Source of the DNA: Actinomycetospora sp. NBRC 106378
Lineage (GTDB): Bacteria; Actinomycetota; Actinomycetes; Mycobacteriales; Pseudonocardiaceae
Assembly (NCBI RefSeq): GCF_030269685.1
Contig: NZ_BSTT01000012.1
Span: forward strand, 62,001 to 126,000
Direction of reading: 5' to 3'
DNA: 64,000 bases
Shown here: positions 17,960 through 27,258 of the stretch, piece after piece
Layout of the letters: each line of letters starts with the position of its first letter
Numbering within the stretch: position 1 is the stretch's first letter
Translations under genes and position numbers: made by a program
Notes under the pieces: generated by a model
The model's input: the letters and a program-made list of their open reading frames with translations, nothing else
Told to the model about the DNA's origin: nothing
Database searches by the model: none

Positions 17960-20680
17960 GTGACCGACGACCGTCGTGACGACCGTCGTCCCGTCGGCGG
18001 CTCCGCGCCCCCGACGTCGGCGCCCCCGAACGCGGCGCCACCGCCACCGGGCGGGTCCCGCGGGCTCCCAGCCGGCTGGTCCCCCGTCCCGCCGTCGGGT
18101 CGTCCCGGCCCGGGTGGCCCGAACGGCCGCCCCCCGCAGAACGGCCAGCAGCAGAACGGACGTGGCGCTCCCGGTCCCGCGCCGACCCGCGTGGGCCCGA
18201 CCCCCGGGGCGGAGCCGCCCCGACCCGCCGTCGGGAACGGGCACGGCGGTCTGAACGCGACCCGCGTGGGCGGTCCCTTCCCCGATCCGCGCCGTCCGGC
18301 CGCCGAGCAGCGGCCGGAGCCACGCCTGCTGACCCACGACGGGTCGCGCCCGCTGGCGACGGCCGCGGCGGCGGCCCCGACCCGCGCGAGTGCGGGGACG
18401 CGCACCGCCGGCCGGCCGGGTACCGCGCCGACGGCGGCGACCGACGTCGTCCAGGGCACCGCGGCGCCGGGACGCAGTGGCGTGCGCACCCCGCCGCCGG
18501 GCACCCCGCCCGGCTCACGGCGGGGCGACGACGGGGACGAGCCGGACCCGAAGCGCCGCGGACGGCGCATCCGACGCACGATCTACGTGCTGGTCGCCCT
18601 GGCGGTGCTGGGGCCCCTCCTGGCCTTCGCCGTCGGCTGGATCTTCTTCCGCATCCCGAGCCCCGACGACGCGACCAACAACCAGGTCGCGACGATCGCC
18701 TACTCCGACGGCTCGACGCTCGCGAGCCTCGCGCAGGCCGAGGGCAACCGGATCAAGGTGCCGCTCTCGCAGGTCCCGCTGCCGGTCCAGCACGCGGTGG
18801 CCTCGGCGGAGGACCGCAGCTTCTACACCAACTACGGCTTCGACCCGATCGGCATCGCCCGCGCGGCCTGGAACCAGGCGCAGGGCGGGGTCGGCGGCGG
18901 GTCGACCATCACCCAGCAGTACGTCAAGAACGTGCTCGTGGGTGACGAGCACTCCTACTGGCGCAAGTACCGCGAGGTCGTCATCGCGGCGAAGATCAAC
19001 CAGGAGGAGTCGAAGGACCAGATCCTCGAGAACTACCTGAACACGATCTACTTCGGTCGCGGCGCCTACGGCATCCAGGCCGCGTCCCAGGCGTACTTCG
19101 GCCGGGACGTCGCCACGCTGAGCCCCAGCGAGGGCGCGATGCTCGCGGGTCTCATCCAGGCACCGTCGAAGTGGGACCCCGCGGTCGACCAGGCCGGCTC
19201 GCAGCAGCGCTGGAGCTACGTCCTCGACGGGATGGTCGAGCAGAACTGGCTCTCCCGCGCCGATCGCCAGGCCGCGGTGTTCCCGACGACGATCCCGCCG
19301 GCCAAGGCCCGCACCGGCATCCCGGCCAACGACCGTGGCCACATCGTCACCGCGGTCAAGGACGAGCTCGCCTCCTACGGGATCACCGAGCAGCAGGTGA
19401 ACCAGGAGGGGCTCAAGGTCGAGACGACGATCGACCCGAAGCTCCAGCAGCAGGCGGCGGACGCCGCGGCGAAGACGCTCGACGGCCAGCCGGCGAACCT
19501 GCGGACCGCCCTGGTCTCGGTGGACCCGCAGAGCGGCGCGATCCGGGCGTACTACGGCGGGACCGACGGGCAGGGGTTCGACTACGCCCAGACCTCGCGG
19601 CAGCCCGGCTCGTCGTTCAAGCCGTTCGTGCTGCTCGCCGGGCTCGAGAAGAACCCGCCGATCGGTCTCGGGACCACCTTCGACGGCTCGACCCCGCAGA
19701 CGATCGCCGGGACGAAGGTCGAGAACTCGGACGGCGAGAGCTGCCCGAACTGTGACCTCAAGACCGCGATGACGCTGTCGATCAACACCGTCTTCTACCA
19801 GCTGGGTGTCCAGGTCGGCCCGCAGAAGGTCGCCGACGCCGCCCACCAGGTCGGTGTCACCGCGCAACTGCCCGACCCCAGCGGCGGCATCTCGATCGGT
19901 GACAAGGAGGTCAAGCCGGGCGACATGGCCTCGGCGTACGCGACCTTCGCGGCCGACGGCATGTACCACAAGCCGCACATGGTCACCCGCGTGACGACGG
20001 CGGACGGGCGCGTCCTGTTCGACGGCGGCGCGACGCCCGGGGAGCAGCGGATCAGCCAGCAGCTCGCCCGCAACGTCACCGAGTCCATGCTCGACGTCGC
20101 CTCGCACTCCCAGATCCCGCTGTCGGCCGGGCGTCCGGTCGCGTCGAAGACCGGCACCGTCCAGTCGTCGGTGAAGGGACAGAACAACGACGCCTGGACC
20201 ATCGGCTACACGCCGCAGATCTCGACGGCGGTCTGGGTCGGCACCGACGACAACTCGCCGATCAAGACCTCGGGGGGCGCCCCGATCTACGGCCGCGGCG
20301 TCCCGGGTCAGATCTGGCAGAAGTTCATGAACCAGGCCCTGCGCAACGAGCCGGTGGAGCAGTTCTCCGACTTCAAGGCCATCGGCACCCCGATCGCCCC
20401 GCCGAAGCCGCCGGACGGCCAGGACCCGAACAACCCCGACGGTCAGAAGAACGGCCAGTACTGCGTCGACGGGGTCTGCGTGAACTACCCCGGCAACGGG
20501 GGCGACAACAACGGGAACAACGGCGGCAACAACAACGGCAACAACAACGGCGGGAACAACAACAACGGCAACAACGGCAACAACGGGGGGGACAACGGCG
20601 ACCGTGGGAACAACGGGGACGGTGGCGGGAACCAGCCGAACAACGATGGCGGCGGTCTGTTCCCGAACGGGTTCAACTGA
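17960..20680 (+). CDS. ponA1: Class A penicillin-binding protein (transglycosylase/transpeptidase)
   Basis: Bifunctional peptidoglycan synthase of 906 residues. Residues 1-200 are a Pro/Gly/Arg-rich cytoplasmic region. One membrane helix follows at about 206-228, then the GT51 transglycosylase with [15 protein letters not shown] (catalytic Glu at ~284) and [12 protein letters not shown]. The transpeptidase has SxxK at 551-554 (SSFK), SxN at 607-609 (SIN) and KTG at 730-732. The last ~60 residues are an Asn/Gly low-complexity tail where M. tuberculosis PonA1 has a Pro-rich one. GTG start with GGGAGG upstream. The GT87 gene follows after 20 nt, as in Rv0050-Rv0051. Confidence 0.96.
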   Translation: MTDDRRDDRRPVGGSAPPTSAPPNAAPPPPGGSRGLPAGWSPVPPSGRPGPGGPNGRPPQNGQQQNGRGAPGPAPTRVGPTPGAEPPRPAVGNGHGGLNATRVGGPFPDPRRPAAEQRPEPRLLTHDGSRPLATAAAAAPTRASAGTRTAGRPGTAPTAATDVVQGTAAPGRSGVRTPPPGTPPGSRRGDDGDEPDPKRRGRRIRRTIYVLVALAVLGPLLAFAVGWIFFRIPSPDDATNNQVATIAYSDGSTLASLAQAEGNRIKVPLSQVPLPVQHAVASAEDRSFYTNYGFDPIGIARAAWNQAQGGVGGGSTITQQYVKNVLVGDEHSYWRKYREVVIAAKINQEESKDQILENYLNTIYFGRGAYGIQAASQAYFGRDVATLSPSEGAMLAGLIQAPSKWDPAVDQAGSQQRWSYVLDGMVEQNWLSRADRQAAVFPTTIPPAKARTGIPANDRGHIVTAVKDELASYGITEQQVNQEGLKVETTIDPKLQQQAADAAAKTLDGQPANLRTALVSVDPQSGAIRAYYGGTDGQGFDYAQTSRQPGSSFKPFVLLAGLEKNPPIGLGTTFDGSTPQTIAGTKVENSDGESCPNCDLKTAMTLSINTVFYQLGVQVGPQKVADAAHQVGVTAQLPDPSGGISIGDKEVKPGDMASAYATFAADGMYHKPHMVTRVTTADGRVLFDGGATPGEQRISQQLARNVTESMLDVASHSQIPLSAGRPVASKTGTVQSSVKGQNNDAWTIGYTPQISTAVWVGTDDNSPIKTSGGAPIYGRGVPGQIWQKFMNQALRNEPVEQFSDFKAIGTPIAPPKPPDGQDPNNPDGQKNGQYCVDGVCVNYPGNGGDNNGNNGGNNNGNNNGGNNNNGNNGNNGGDNGDRGNNGDGGGNQPNNDGGGLFPNGFN

Positions 20681-20700
20681 CCCCCTCGTCCGGGACACCC

Positions 20701-22368
20701 GTGTCCGCTGACGCCCCGCCGACCCGCAGCCGCTCGCACGACCCCGAGTCCCTCGACGCCACGTCGCGGGTGCTCCCCGCCCACGACGACGGGTTCGTCC
20801 GGGCCGCGAGCGCCGCGGTCGGCGGGCCGGTCGGGGCCCACGCCGTCGTCGGGCGCGCCGGGTTCTTCACCCCGCTGCGGGTGGTGCTGCTGCTCGCGAC
20901 GATCGTGCTGGCGCTCGGGTGGTTCGCGAAGTCCCCGTGCCTGCAGCAGTACGTGGACGACTCGGGGCAGCTCCAGCTCGACTGGCGGGACAGCCGTCAG
21001 TACGTGGCGATGTGCTACTCCGACACCGTCCCGCTCTACACCGCGGAGCGGCTCGACCAGGGCGGCGTGCCGTACGTGACGAGCTGGGTCGACCAGCGCG
21101 ACGACGGCACGACCCAGGTGCGCTACATGGAGTACCCGGTGCTCACCGGGTTCTTCCAGTGGGCCAACGCGCGCCTGACGGCGGGGTGGCTCGCGCTCGG
21201 GCTCCCGGCGGCGTTGCCCGTCGTCGTCTACTTCGACCTCTCCGCGTTCTGGCTGGCCCTGGCGTGGCTCGGCGTCGTCTGGGCCATGGTGCGGATGCGA
21301 CCCGGTCGGCCGTGGGACGCCGCGATCGCCGCGGTCTCGCCGCTCGTCGCGGTGCACGCCTTCACCAACTTCGACACCCTCGCCGTCGCCGGGGCCACCC
21401 TCGGCATGCTCGCCTGGTCCCGACGGCGACCCGGGGTGGCCGGTCTCCTCCTCGGGCTCGGGGCGGCGGCGAAGCTCTACCCGTTGTTCCTGCTGTTCCC
21501 GCTGCTGCTGCTGTGCCTGCGCGCGGGCCGCATGCGCTCCTGGTGGACTGTGGCCCTGACCGGCGTCGGCGCGTGGGCGGTCGCGAACGCGCCGGTCGCG
21601 GTCCTCGCTCCGGCCGGCTGGTGGGAGTTCTTCCGGCTCAACTCCACCCGCGCGGCCGACCCCGACTCGCTCTACAACATCGTCTCCGGCCTCACCGGCT
21701 GGCCGGGGTTCGACGGCCCGCTCACGTCCGGCCAGACGCCGAGCGTGCTCAACGCGGTCACCGCGGTGCTGTTCGCACTGTGCTGCGCGGCGATCGCCGT
21801 GCTGGTGTGGCGCGCGCCGGTCCGGCCACGGTTGGCGTCGGTCGCCTTCCTCGTCGTCGCCGCCTTCCTGCTGACGAACAAGGTCTGGAGCCCGCAGTAC
21901 TCGCTGTGGCTGATCCCGCTGGCGGTCCTCGCGTACCCGCGCTGGAAGCCGCTGCTCGTCTGGATGGCGCTCGACGCCTTCGTGTGGGTGCCGCGGATGT
22001 ACTACTACCTCGGCACCAACAACAAGGGTCTGCCCGCGCCCTGGTTCTACGGGGCCGTGGTGCTGCGGGATCTCGCGGTGATCGCGGTCGCGGCGCTGAT
22101 CGTGCGCAGCGTGCTGCGCCCCGGGCTCGACCCGGTCCGCCGTCGGCCGGGCCGTCCCGACCCGGCGCCGGTCGGGGCGGATCCGGACGGCGGGGTGCTC
22201 GACGGCGCCCCCGACGCCGCCTGGTTCCGGCGTCGTCGCGGTCTTCCCGACGGCGGCGCCTCCCGCACCCCGGCCGACGACGCTCCCGGCGGCGCGACCA
22301 CTCGATCCGGTGGCGGTCCCGACCCGGCCGGCCCAGGCACCGTCGCACCCGCCGTGCCCCGTCCGTGA
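20701..22368 (+). CDS. GT87-family polyprenyl-phosphate mannosyltransferase-like membrane protein (Rv0051-like)
   Basis: Polytopic protein of 555 residues, DUF2029/GT87 family, whose members use polyprenyl-phosphate sugars to build cell-envelope glycans. About 10 hydrophobic helices are visible between residues 60 and 465. The family hallmark [20 protein letters not shown] lies in the middle, and [14 protein letters not shown] is in an early extracytoplasmic loop. The last ~90 residues are a Pro/Gly/Asp-rich cytoplasmic tail. The GTG at 20701 lies 20 nt after ponA1, so the two are likely cotranscribed and act together in envelope assembly. The sugar and acceptor are not predictable. Confidence 0.85.
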   Translation: MSADAPPTRSRSHDPESLDATSRVLPAHDDGFVRAASAAVGGPVGAHAVVGRAGFFTPLRVVLLLATIVLALGWFAKSPCLQQYVDDSGQLQLDWRDSRQYVAMCYSDTVPLYTAERLDQGGVPYVTSWVDQRDDGTTQVRYMEYPVLTGFFQWANARLTAGWLALGLPAALPVVVYFDLSAFWLALAWLGVVWAMVRMRPGRPWDAAIAAVSPLVAVHAFTNFDTLAVAGATLGMLAWSRRRPGVAGLLLGLGAAAKLYPLFLLFPLLLLCLRAGRMRSWWTVALTGVGAWAVANAPVAVLAPAGWWEFFRLNSTRAADPDSLYNIVSGLTGWPGFDGPLTSGQTPSVLNAVTAVLFALCCAAIAVLVWRAPVRPRLASVAFLVVAAFLLTNKVWSPQYSLWLIPLAVLAYPRWKPLLVWMALDAFVWVPRMYYYLGTNNKGLPAPWFYGAVVLRDLAVIAVAALIVRSVLRPGLDPVRRRPGRPDPAPVGADPDGGVLDGAPDAAWFRRRRGLPDGGASRTPADDAPGGATTRSGGGPDPAGPGTVAPAVPRP

Positions 22369-22507
22369 CGGATCGGTGATACCCGCGTCACCTCCGGAGC
22401 AGCGCCTCGTTGGGGGTTCTGCCGTCCTCCCCGCCGTCCGCGCACGGGGCATGTGCCCGACCGGGAGAGCGGCGGGGCAGCGTTGGTGTGAGAAGGGGTC
22501 GAAGCTG

Positions 22508-23506
22508 ATGGGTGCGCGGTTCTCGCGTCTGGTGTCGGTCGCTGCGGCCGGAGGTGTCCTCACCGGGACGCTCCTCCTCGGAGGAGGTGCCGCCCTCGCG
22601 GCACCGGCGGCGCCCGCCGCGCCGGGCGAGGTCGTGCCGGCCCGGTGCGGTCAGACGGTCCAGGCGAGCCCGGGCGACTCCGTCCAGGTCACCCCGACCC
22701 TCGGTGCGCCCTTCCTCGTGCCGATCACCTCGGCCGCCGGCCCGCTGCAGTCGATCACCCGGCCGCTCACCGGCCTGCTGTGCCAGGTGCAGGTCCAGCT
22801 CATCGAGCCGGTCGCCACCGCCGCGGCCTCCGCCGCCCCGCCGGCGGCGCCGCTCGCGAGCGCCGCCGCGGCCGCCGGGCGGGCGCTGGCCCCGCAGGCC
22901 GCCGCTCCGTCGGCCGCCGCGACGAGCCCCACCGCGGCCGCCGCACCGGCGCCCGCCGCCGTGCCGCCCGCGGTCGCCCCGGCGCCCGCGCTGCCGCCGG
23001 CCGCCCTGGCCGCGCCGGCCTTCGCGCCGTCGTTCAACGCGCTGCCCTCGTCGTTCCTCGGGTCCCCCGCCGTCGGCTCCGCGCCCGCCGGGCTCCCCGC
23101 CTACGACCCCGGACAGCTGCTCGGCTCGGCCTTCCCCGGGCTCAAGGCCGGCGCCCCGGCCTACCTCGGCTACGACCCGGCCAGCGCGGTCACCACGGCC
23201 AGCCAGGTCCAGGCGCTCCCCGTCGACGGACTCTCCGGCGGCATGGGCGTCCCGGTGATGCTCGCGGTCCTCGCCCTCGCCGGGGTGGCCGCCTTCGTCG
23301 TCCGCTCGATGGTGCTGCGTCGCGCCGCCGGTGCGAGCGCCGCGGCAGCCGGCTCCGCCGTCGCGGCCGGGCCGGAGGCCGACGACGACTACACGGTCGC
23401 GTCGATGGAGCAGCTCGCCGCGCGCCACGGCGAGGCCCCGCAGTCGCCTGCGAACGGCTTCCCGGCCGCGGGCGAGACCGAACTGATGGGAACCACGCGC
23501 CGCTGA
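22508..23506 (+). CDS. Secreted Ala/Pro-rich protein with C-terminal membrane anchor
   Basis: I do not recognise the family. The 332-residue product has a clear signal peptide (RLVSVAAAGGVLTGTLLLGG, then an ALAAPA cleavage region) and a short domain with two cysteines (PARCGQTVQ, LLCQVQVQL) that may form a disulfide. A long Ala/Pro linker follows (residues ~95-180), then a second conserved-looking part (FNALPSSFLGSP, DPGQLLGSAFPG) and a C-terminal helix VPVMLAVLALAGVAAFVV before a cytoplasmic tail. The layout suggests a cell-surface stalk. The ATG at 22508 is chosen to place the signal peptide at the N-terminus; its ribosome site is weak (AAGGGG, 10 nt away). It lies between ponA1/GT87 and rpsF. 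Confidence 0.7.
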   Translation: MGARFSRLVSVAAAGGVLTGTLLLGGGAALAAPAAPAAPGEVVPARCGQTVQASPGDSVQVTPTLGAPFLVPITSAAGPLQSITRPLTGLLCQVQVQLIEPVATAAASAAPPAAPLASAAAAAGRALAPQAAAPSAAATSPTAAAAPAPAAVPPAVAPAPALPPAALAAPAFAPSFNALPSSFLGSPAVGSAPAGLPAYDPGQLLGSAFPGLKAGAPAYLGYDPASAVTTASQVQALPVDGLSGGMGVPVMLAVLALAGVAAFVVRSMVLRRAAGASAAAAGSAVAAGPEADDDYTVASMEQLAARHGEAPQSPANGFPAAGETELMGTTRR

Positions 23507-23535
23507 GCTGCGTCGGAACCCACGAGGGACCAACT

Positions 23536-23567
23536 CGGGCGGGTCGGGGTTCATCCCGGCCCGCCCG
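23536..23567 (+). terminator. Hairpin terminator after the secreted protein gene
   Basis: CGGGCGGGTCGGG and CCCGGCCCGCCCG form a 13-bp stem (one G-U pair) with a 6-nt loop, 30 nt after the stop. No T-tract follows, as is common in actinobacteria. Confidence 0.6.
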
Positions 23568-23589
23568 CGGTCGTCTCCGGGGTCGCCCG

Positions 23590-23595
23590 TAGACT
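23590..23595 (+). promoter_or_regulatory. -10 hexamer of the rpsF operon promoter
   Basis: TAGACT about 70 nt upstream of rpsF. The resulting leader contains a GCCACGGA/TCCGTGGC hairpin (23617-23635) and a CCTCC stretch able to pair with the Shine-Dalgarno GGAGG, so translational autoregulation is possible. Confidence 0.45.
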
Positions 23596-23664
23596 GGTCG
23601 GACCGAGTTCCCTCCTGCCACGGATCGTCCGTGGCCGCCAGTCCATGGGAGGTGAGTGGTACTC

Positions 23665-23988
23665 GTGCGCCACTACGAAATGGTCGTCATCCTCGAGCCC
23701 AGTCTCGACGAGCGCACCGTAGCCCCGTCGCTGGAGACGTTCCTCAACGTCATCCGCACCGACGGCGGCACCGTCGAGAACGTCGAGGTCTGGGGCCGTC
23801 GACGTCTCGCCTACGAGATCGAGAAGAACGCCGAGGGCATCTACGCCGTCCTCGACGTCAACTGTGAGCCCGCCACCATCAAGGAGATGGACCGGCAGCT
23901 CGCGCTGAACGAGTCGGTGCTGCGCACCAAGGTCATGCGTCGTGACCCGAACGCCGGAGCGCGTCGGGGCAAGGCCGGCGCGAGCTAA
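23665..23988 (+). CDS. rpsF: 30S ribosomal protein S6
   Basis: Binds 16S rRNA together with S18 in the small-subunit platform. The product is 107 residues. [39 protein letters not shown] and [14 protein letters not shown] are S6 hallmarks. The GTG at 23665 matches the family start; a GTG at 23656 lies too close to the GGGAGGTG ribosome site (23647-23654). It is first in the rpsF-ssb-rpsR-rplI operon. Its TAA overlaps the ssb ATG by one base. Confidence 0.95.
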   Translation: MRHYEMVVILEPSLDERTVAPSLETFLNVIRTDGGTVENVEVWGRRRLAYEIEKNAEGIYAVLDVNCEPATIKEMDRQLALNESVLRTKVMRRDPNAGARRGKAGAS

Positions 23989-24533
23989 TGGCCGGCGACA
24001 CGGTCATCACCGTGGTCGGCAACCTCACCGCCGACCCCGAGCTGCGGTTCACGCCCTCCGGCGCCGCCGTCGCGAACTTCACGGTCGCGTCGACGCCCCG
24101 CACCTTCGACCGCCAGAGCGGCGAGTGGAAGGACGGCGAGGCGCTCTTCCTGCGCTGCAACATCTGGCGCCAGGCCGCGGAGAACGTCGCCGAGTCGCTG
24201 ACCCGCGGCGCCCGCGTGATCGTGTCCGGCCGACTCAAGCAGCGCTCGTTCGAGACCCGTGAAGGGGAGAAGCGCACCGTCATCGAGCTCGAGGTCGACG
24301 AGGTCGGCCCCTCGCTGCGGTACGCGACCGCGTCGGTGACCAAGGCCAGCCGCTCCGGGGCACCCGGTGGCGGCGGAGGTGGCTACGGCGCCTCCAACGG
24401 CGGCGGCTACTCCGGCGGCGGTGGCGGGTACGGCGGCGGTGGCCAGTCCGGCCCGGCCGACGACCCGTGGGCCTCCGCGCCCGTCGCCGGTTCCTCCGGC
24501 GCCGGCGGGTACGACGACGAGCCCCCCTTCTGA
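23988..24533 (+). CDS. ssb: Single-stranded DNA-binding protein
   Basis: Coats single-stranded DNA in replication, repair and recombination. The OB-fold spans residues ~1-115 ([58 protein letters not shown]). A Gly/Tyr-rich linker follows. The acidic protein-interaction tip DDEPPF ends the 181-residue chain. It overlaps rpsF (TAATG) and so is translationally coupled to it, as in other actinobacteria. Confidence 0.97.
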   Translation: MAGDTVITVVGNLTADPELRFTPSGAAVANFTVASTPRTFDRQSGEWKDGEALFLRCNIWRQAAENVAESLTRGARVIVSGRLKQRSFETREGEKRTVIELEVDEVGPSLRYATASVTKASRSGAPGGGGGGYGASNGGGYSGGGGGYGGGGQSGPADDPWASAPVAGSSGAGGYDDEPPF

Positions 24534-24566
24534 TTCCCCAGATTCACTCCAGGAGATAGAGACACC

Positions 24567-24803
24567 ATGGCGAAGCCGCCGGTGCGCAAGCCCAAGAAGA
24601 AGGTCTGCGCGTTCTGCAAGGACAAGAACCAGCTGATCGACTACAAGGACACCAACCTCCTCCGCAAGTACATCTCGGACCGCGGCAAGATCCGCGCCCG
24701 CCGGGTCTCGGGCAACTGCTCGCAGCACCAGCGGGACGTCGCCGTCGCCGTGAAGAATTCGCGTGAGATGGCGCTGCTGCCCTACACGTCGACCGCTCGC
24801 TGA
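24567..24803 (+). CDS. rpsR: 30S ribosomal protein S18 (zinc-binding type)
   Basis: Partner of S6 in the 30S platform, 78 residues. It retains the Cys ligands of the zinc-binding (C+) paralogue: VCAFCKDK and NCSQHQR. The rest ([25 protein letters not shown]) is standard S18. The ATG has AGGAG 11 nt upstream. Many actinobacteria also carry a Cys-less, zinc-starvation paralogue; none is seen in this window. Confidence 0.96.
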   Translation: MAKPPVRKPKKKVCAFCKDKNQLIDYKDTNLLRKYISDRGKIRARRVSGNCSQHQRDVAVAVKNSREMALLPYTSTAR

Positions 24804-24820
24804 GGAAGGGGACCCACGCG

Positions 24821-25273
24821 ATGAAGCTCATCCTCACCGCCGACGTCGCCAACCTCGGTGGCCCCGGTGACCTCGTGGACGTCAAGGACGGCTACGGGCG
24901 CAACTTCCTGCTGCCCCGCGGGCTGGCCATCGTCGCCACCCGTGGCGCGATGAAGCAGGTCGAGACGATCCGCCGCACCCAGGAGGGCAAGCGGATCCGC
25001 GACCTGGACCACGCCCGCGAGATCGCCGGCGAGATCCAGGGCCTCGGCAAGGTCACCGTCGCCGCCAAGTCGGCCGGCGAGGGCGGCAAGCTGTTCGGCT
25101 CGATCAGCGCCGCCGACATCGTGTCCGCCGTGAAGTCCGCGGGCGGACCGAACCTCGACAAGCGCCTCGTCGAGATCTCGGGCCACATCAAGTCCACCGG
25201 GTCGCACTCGGTCCACGTCCGGCTCCACCCGGACGTGCGCGTCGAGCTCCCGCTGGCCGTGCAGGGCACCTGA
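24821..25273 (+). CDS. rplI: 50S ribosomal protein L9
   Basis: L9 links the two ribosomal lobes and limits frameshifting. The product is 150 residues. The N-terminal domain [20 protein letters not shown] and the [15 protein letters not shown] start of the long connecting helix are clear, as is the C-terminal domain [16 protein letters not shown]. The gene lies 17 nt after rpsR with GAGGAAGG upstream, and closes the ribosomal operon before a strong hairpin. Confidence 0.96.
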   Translation: MKLILTADVANLGGPGDLVDVKDGYGRNFLLPRGLAIVATRGAMKQVETIRRTQEGKRIRDLDHAREIAGEIQGLGKVTVAAKSAGEGGKLFGSISAADIVSAVKSAGGPNLDKRLVEISGHIKSTGSHSVHVRLHPDVRVELPLAVQGT

Positions 25274-25288
25274 GCCCACCCGTCCCAC

Positions 25289-25324
25289 CTCGGGCCCCGG
25301 ACCGCGTCGTCGGTCCGGGGCCCG
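25289..25324 (+). terminator. Terminator of the rpsF-rplI operon
   Basis: Perfect 15-bp stem (TCGGGCCCCGGACCG and its complement) with a CGTCGT loop, 15 nt after the rplI stop. It has no T-tract. Confidence 0.8.
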
Positions 25325-25813
25325 ACGTGTGTCCGGGGCGCTCGACGCCGTCCGGCCGCCGATCGACGAGAGGCCCCGGGCGTCGTGACCGCCTGTGGAT
25401 GATTCGCTCACGCTGCGCCGAGAGGTCACGAAACGGTCACCGTGCCGCCCGGCGCCCGCCGTCGGCCGGTCGTCGCCACGTCCCGTATCCGTGTCGCGAC
25501 ACGCCGGTGACGCCGTGCGACGACATGCCGATCCACTTGTTGTCCCCAGGGTGCACAACGCTCTGAGCTGCGACGACGTCGAATCTGAGCGGGTTGCCAA
25601 CAGGTTGTCCCCAGGTGCGCCCACCTCGGGGGCCTGTGCTTGGTGATCGGTCCCCAGTCCATGCACAGGGGCGTGCACACCACCGCCTCGCGGCCGGTGG
25701 TGGAGCGGCCCTAGCGTGCGCGTCGGCGGTGGACGCCGGTGACTGTCGGACCCTCGTGCGAACGTGCGTTCGACGAGGCCGGGAGTCGGCGGGGACGGCG
25801 GGAGGAGCAATCG
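25325..25813. other. Long dnaB upstream region with DnaA-box-like sites
   Basis: No convincing gene. It holds three sites one mismatch from DnaA boxes: 25394-25402 (minus strand TCATCCACA), and TTGTCCCCA at 25540-25548 and 25605-25613. It also holds the dnaB -10 (TAGCGT, 25712-25717). The region is less GC-rich than its surroundings around 25500-25620. Confidence 0.45.
25712..25717 (+). promoter_or_regulatory. -10 hexamer of the dnaB promoter
   Basis: TAGCGT about 100 nt upstream of the GTG at 25814. The transcript would have a leader of roughly 90 nt. Confidence 0.4.
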
Positions 25814-27229
25814 GTGGCGGTGCTCGACGAGCGCGGCACGGGCGGTCGCGACGGCGGATTCGGCGGTCAGCGGTCCCGCTCGGGCGAGGGTGAGGGCCGC
25901 CCGGAGTTCGACCGGCAGCCTCCGCAGGACATCGCGGCCGAGCAGTCGGTGCTCGGGGCGGTGCTGCTGAGCAAGGACGCCATCGCCGACGTCATCGAGC
26001 TCCTCAAGCCCGACGACTTCTACCGGCCCGCGCACCAGACCGTCTACGAGTGCGTGCTGGACCTCTACGGCCGCGGCGAGCCGGCCGACGCCGTCACCGT
26101 CTCCGCCGACCTCGAACGTCGTGGCGAGCTGCTGCGCATCGGCGGCGCGCCCTACCTGCACACGCTCATCGCGAGCGTCCCCACCGCGGCGAACGCCTCC
26201 TACTACGCCGAGATCGTGGCCGACCGGGCCGTGCTGCGGCGCCTCGTCGAGGCGGGCACGCGCATCGTGCAGCTCGGCTACCACGGCGGCGACGGGGCCG
26301 ACACCGACGACATCGTCGACCGGGCCCAGGCCGCCGTGTACGAGGTGACCGACCGTCGGGTCACCGAGGACTACGTCGCCCTCGAGGACGTCCTGCAGCC
26401 CACGATGGACGAGATCGACGCCATCGCCTCGCGGGGTGGTGTGTCCTTCGGTGTGCCCACCGGGTTCGCCGACCTCGACGACGTCACCAACGGCCTGCAC
26501 GCCGGCCAGATGATCATCGTCGCGGCGAGGCCCGGCATCGGGAAATCGACTTTGGGACTGGATTTTGCTCGGTCGGCGAGCGTCAAGCACGGCCTCACCA
26601 GCGCGGTGTTCTCGCTGGAGATGAGCCGCACCGAGATCGTCATGCGCATGCTCTCGGCCGAGGCGAAGATCCGTCTGGCCGACATGCGCGCCGGCACGAT
26701 GACCGACGACGACTGGACCCGGCTGGCCCGCCGCATGAGCGAGATCTCCGAGGCCCCGTTGTTCATCGACGACTCGCCCAACATGACGATCATGGAGATC
26801 CGCGCGAAGGCCCGGCGGCTCAAGCAGCGCCACGACCTGCGGCTGATCATCCTCGACTACATGCAGCTGATGACCTCCGGCAAGAAGGTCGAGAGCCGCC
26901 AGCAGGAGGTCTCGGAGTTCTCGCGTCAGCTGAAGCTGCTGGCCAAGGAGCTGGAGATCCCGCTGGTCGCGATGAGCCAGCTCAACCGTGGTCCCGAGCA
27001 GCGCACCGACAAGAAGCCGCAGCTCTCCGACCTCCGTGAGTCGGGATCGCTGGAGCAGGACGCCGACATGGTCATGCTGATCAACCGGCCCGACGCCTTC
27101 GAGCGGGACGACCCCCGCGCCGGCGAGGCCGACATCATCCTGGCCAAGCACCGCAACGGGCCCACCGCGACGATCCCGATCGCCCACCAGCTGCACTACA
27201 GCCGGTTCGCCGACCTCGCCCGGGGCTGA
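25814..27229 (+). CDS. dnaB: Replicative DNA helicase DnaB
   Basis: Hexameric helicase that unwinds the fork ahead of the replisome, 471 residues. The N-terminal domain begins PPQDIAAEQSVLGAVLLSKD. The RecA-like domain has Walker A RPGIGKST at 239-246, the LIILDYMQLM Walker B region and SQLNRGPEQRTDKKPQLSDL. No intein interrupts it, unlike several mycobacterial DnaB proteins. Codons 244-252 at the Walker A site (26543-26569) use AT-ending codons (AAA, ACT, TTG, GGA, GAT, TTT, GCT), quite unlike the rest of the gene. The GTG at 25814 has GGAGGAG 7 nt upstream; a GTG at 25739 is a less likely start. Confidence 0.96.
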   Translation: MAVLDERGTGGRDGGFGGQRSRSGEGEGRPEFDRQPPQDIAAEQSVLGAVLLSKDAIADVIELLKPDDFYRPAHQTVYECVLDLYGRGEPADAVTVSADLERRGELLRIGGAPYLHTLIASVPTAANASYYAEIVADRAVLRRLVEAGTRIVQLGYHGGDGADTDDIVDRAQAAVYEVTDRRVTEDYVALEDVLQPTMDEIDAIASRGGVSFGVPTGFADLDDVTNGLHAGQMIIVAARPGIGKSTLGLDFARSASVKHGLTSAVFSLEMSRTEIVMRMLSAEAKIRLADMRAGTMTDDDWTRLARRMSEISEAPLFIDDSPNMTIMEIRAKARRLKQRHDLRLIILDYMQLMTSGKKVESRQQEVSEFSRQLKLLAKELEIPLVAMSQLNRGPEQRTDKKPQLSDLRESGSLEQDADMVMLINRPDAFERDDPRAGEADIILAKHRNGPTATIPIAHQLHYSRFADLARG

Positions 27230-27258
27230 CGCGACGGGACCGCCGAGGTCGGTACCGC

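Noticed and set aside
25325-25813. dnaB upstream region as a replication origin
   Set aside because: The DnaA-like boxes are few and imperfect, there is no AT-rich unwinding stretch, and dnaA/dnaN are absent.
25814-27229. Intein in DnaB
   Set aside because: The helicase is uninterrupted from N-terminus to C-terminus, with an intact Walker A motif.
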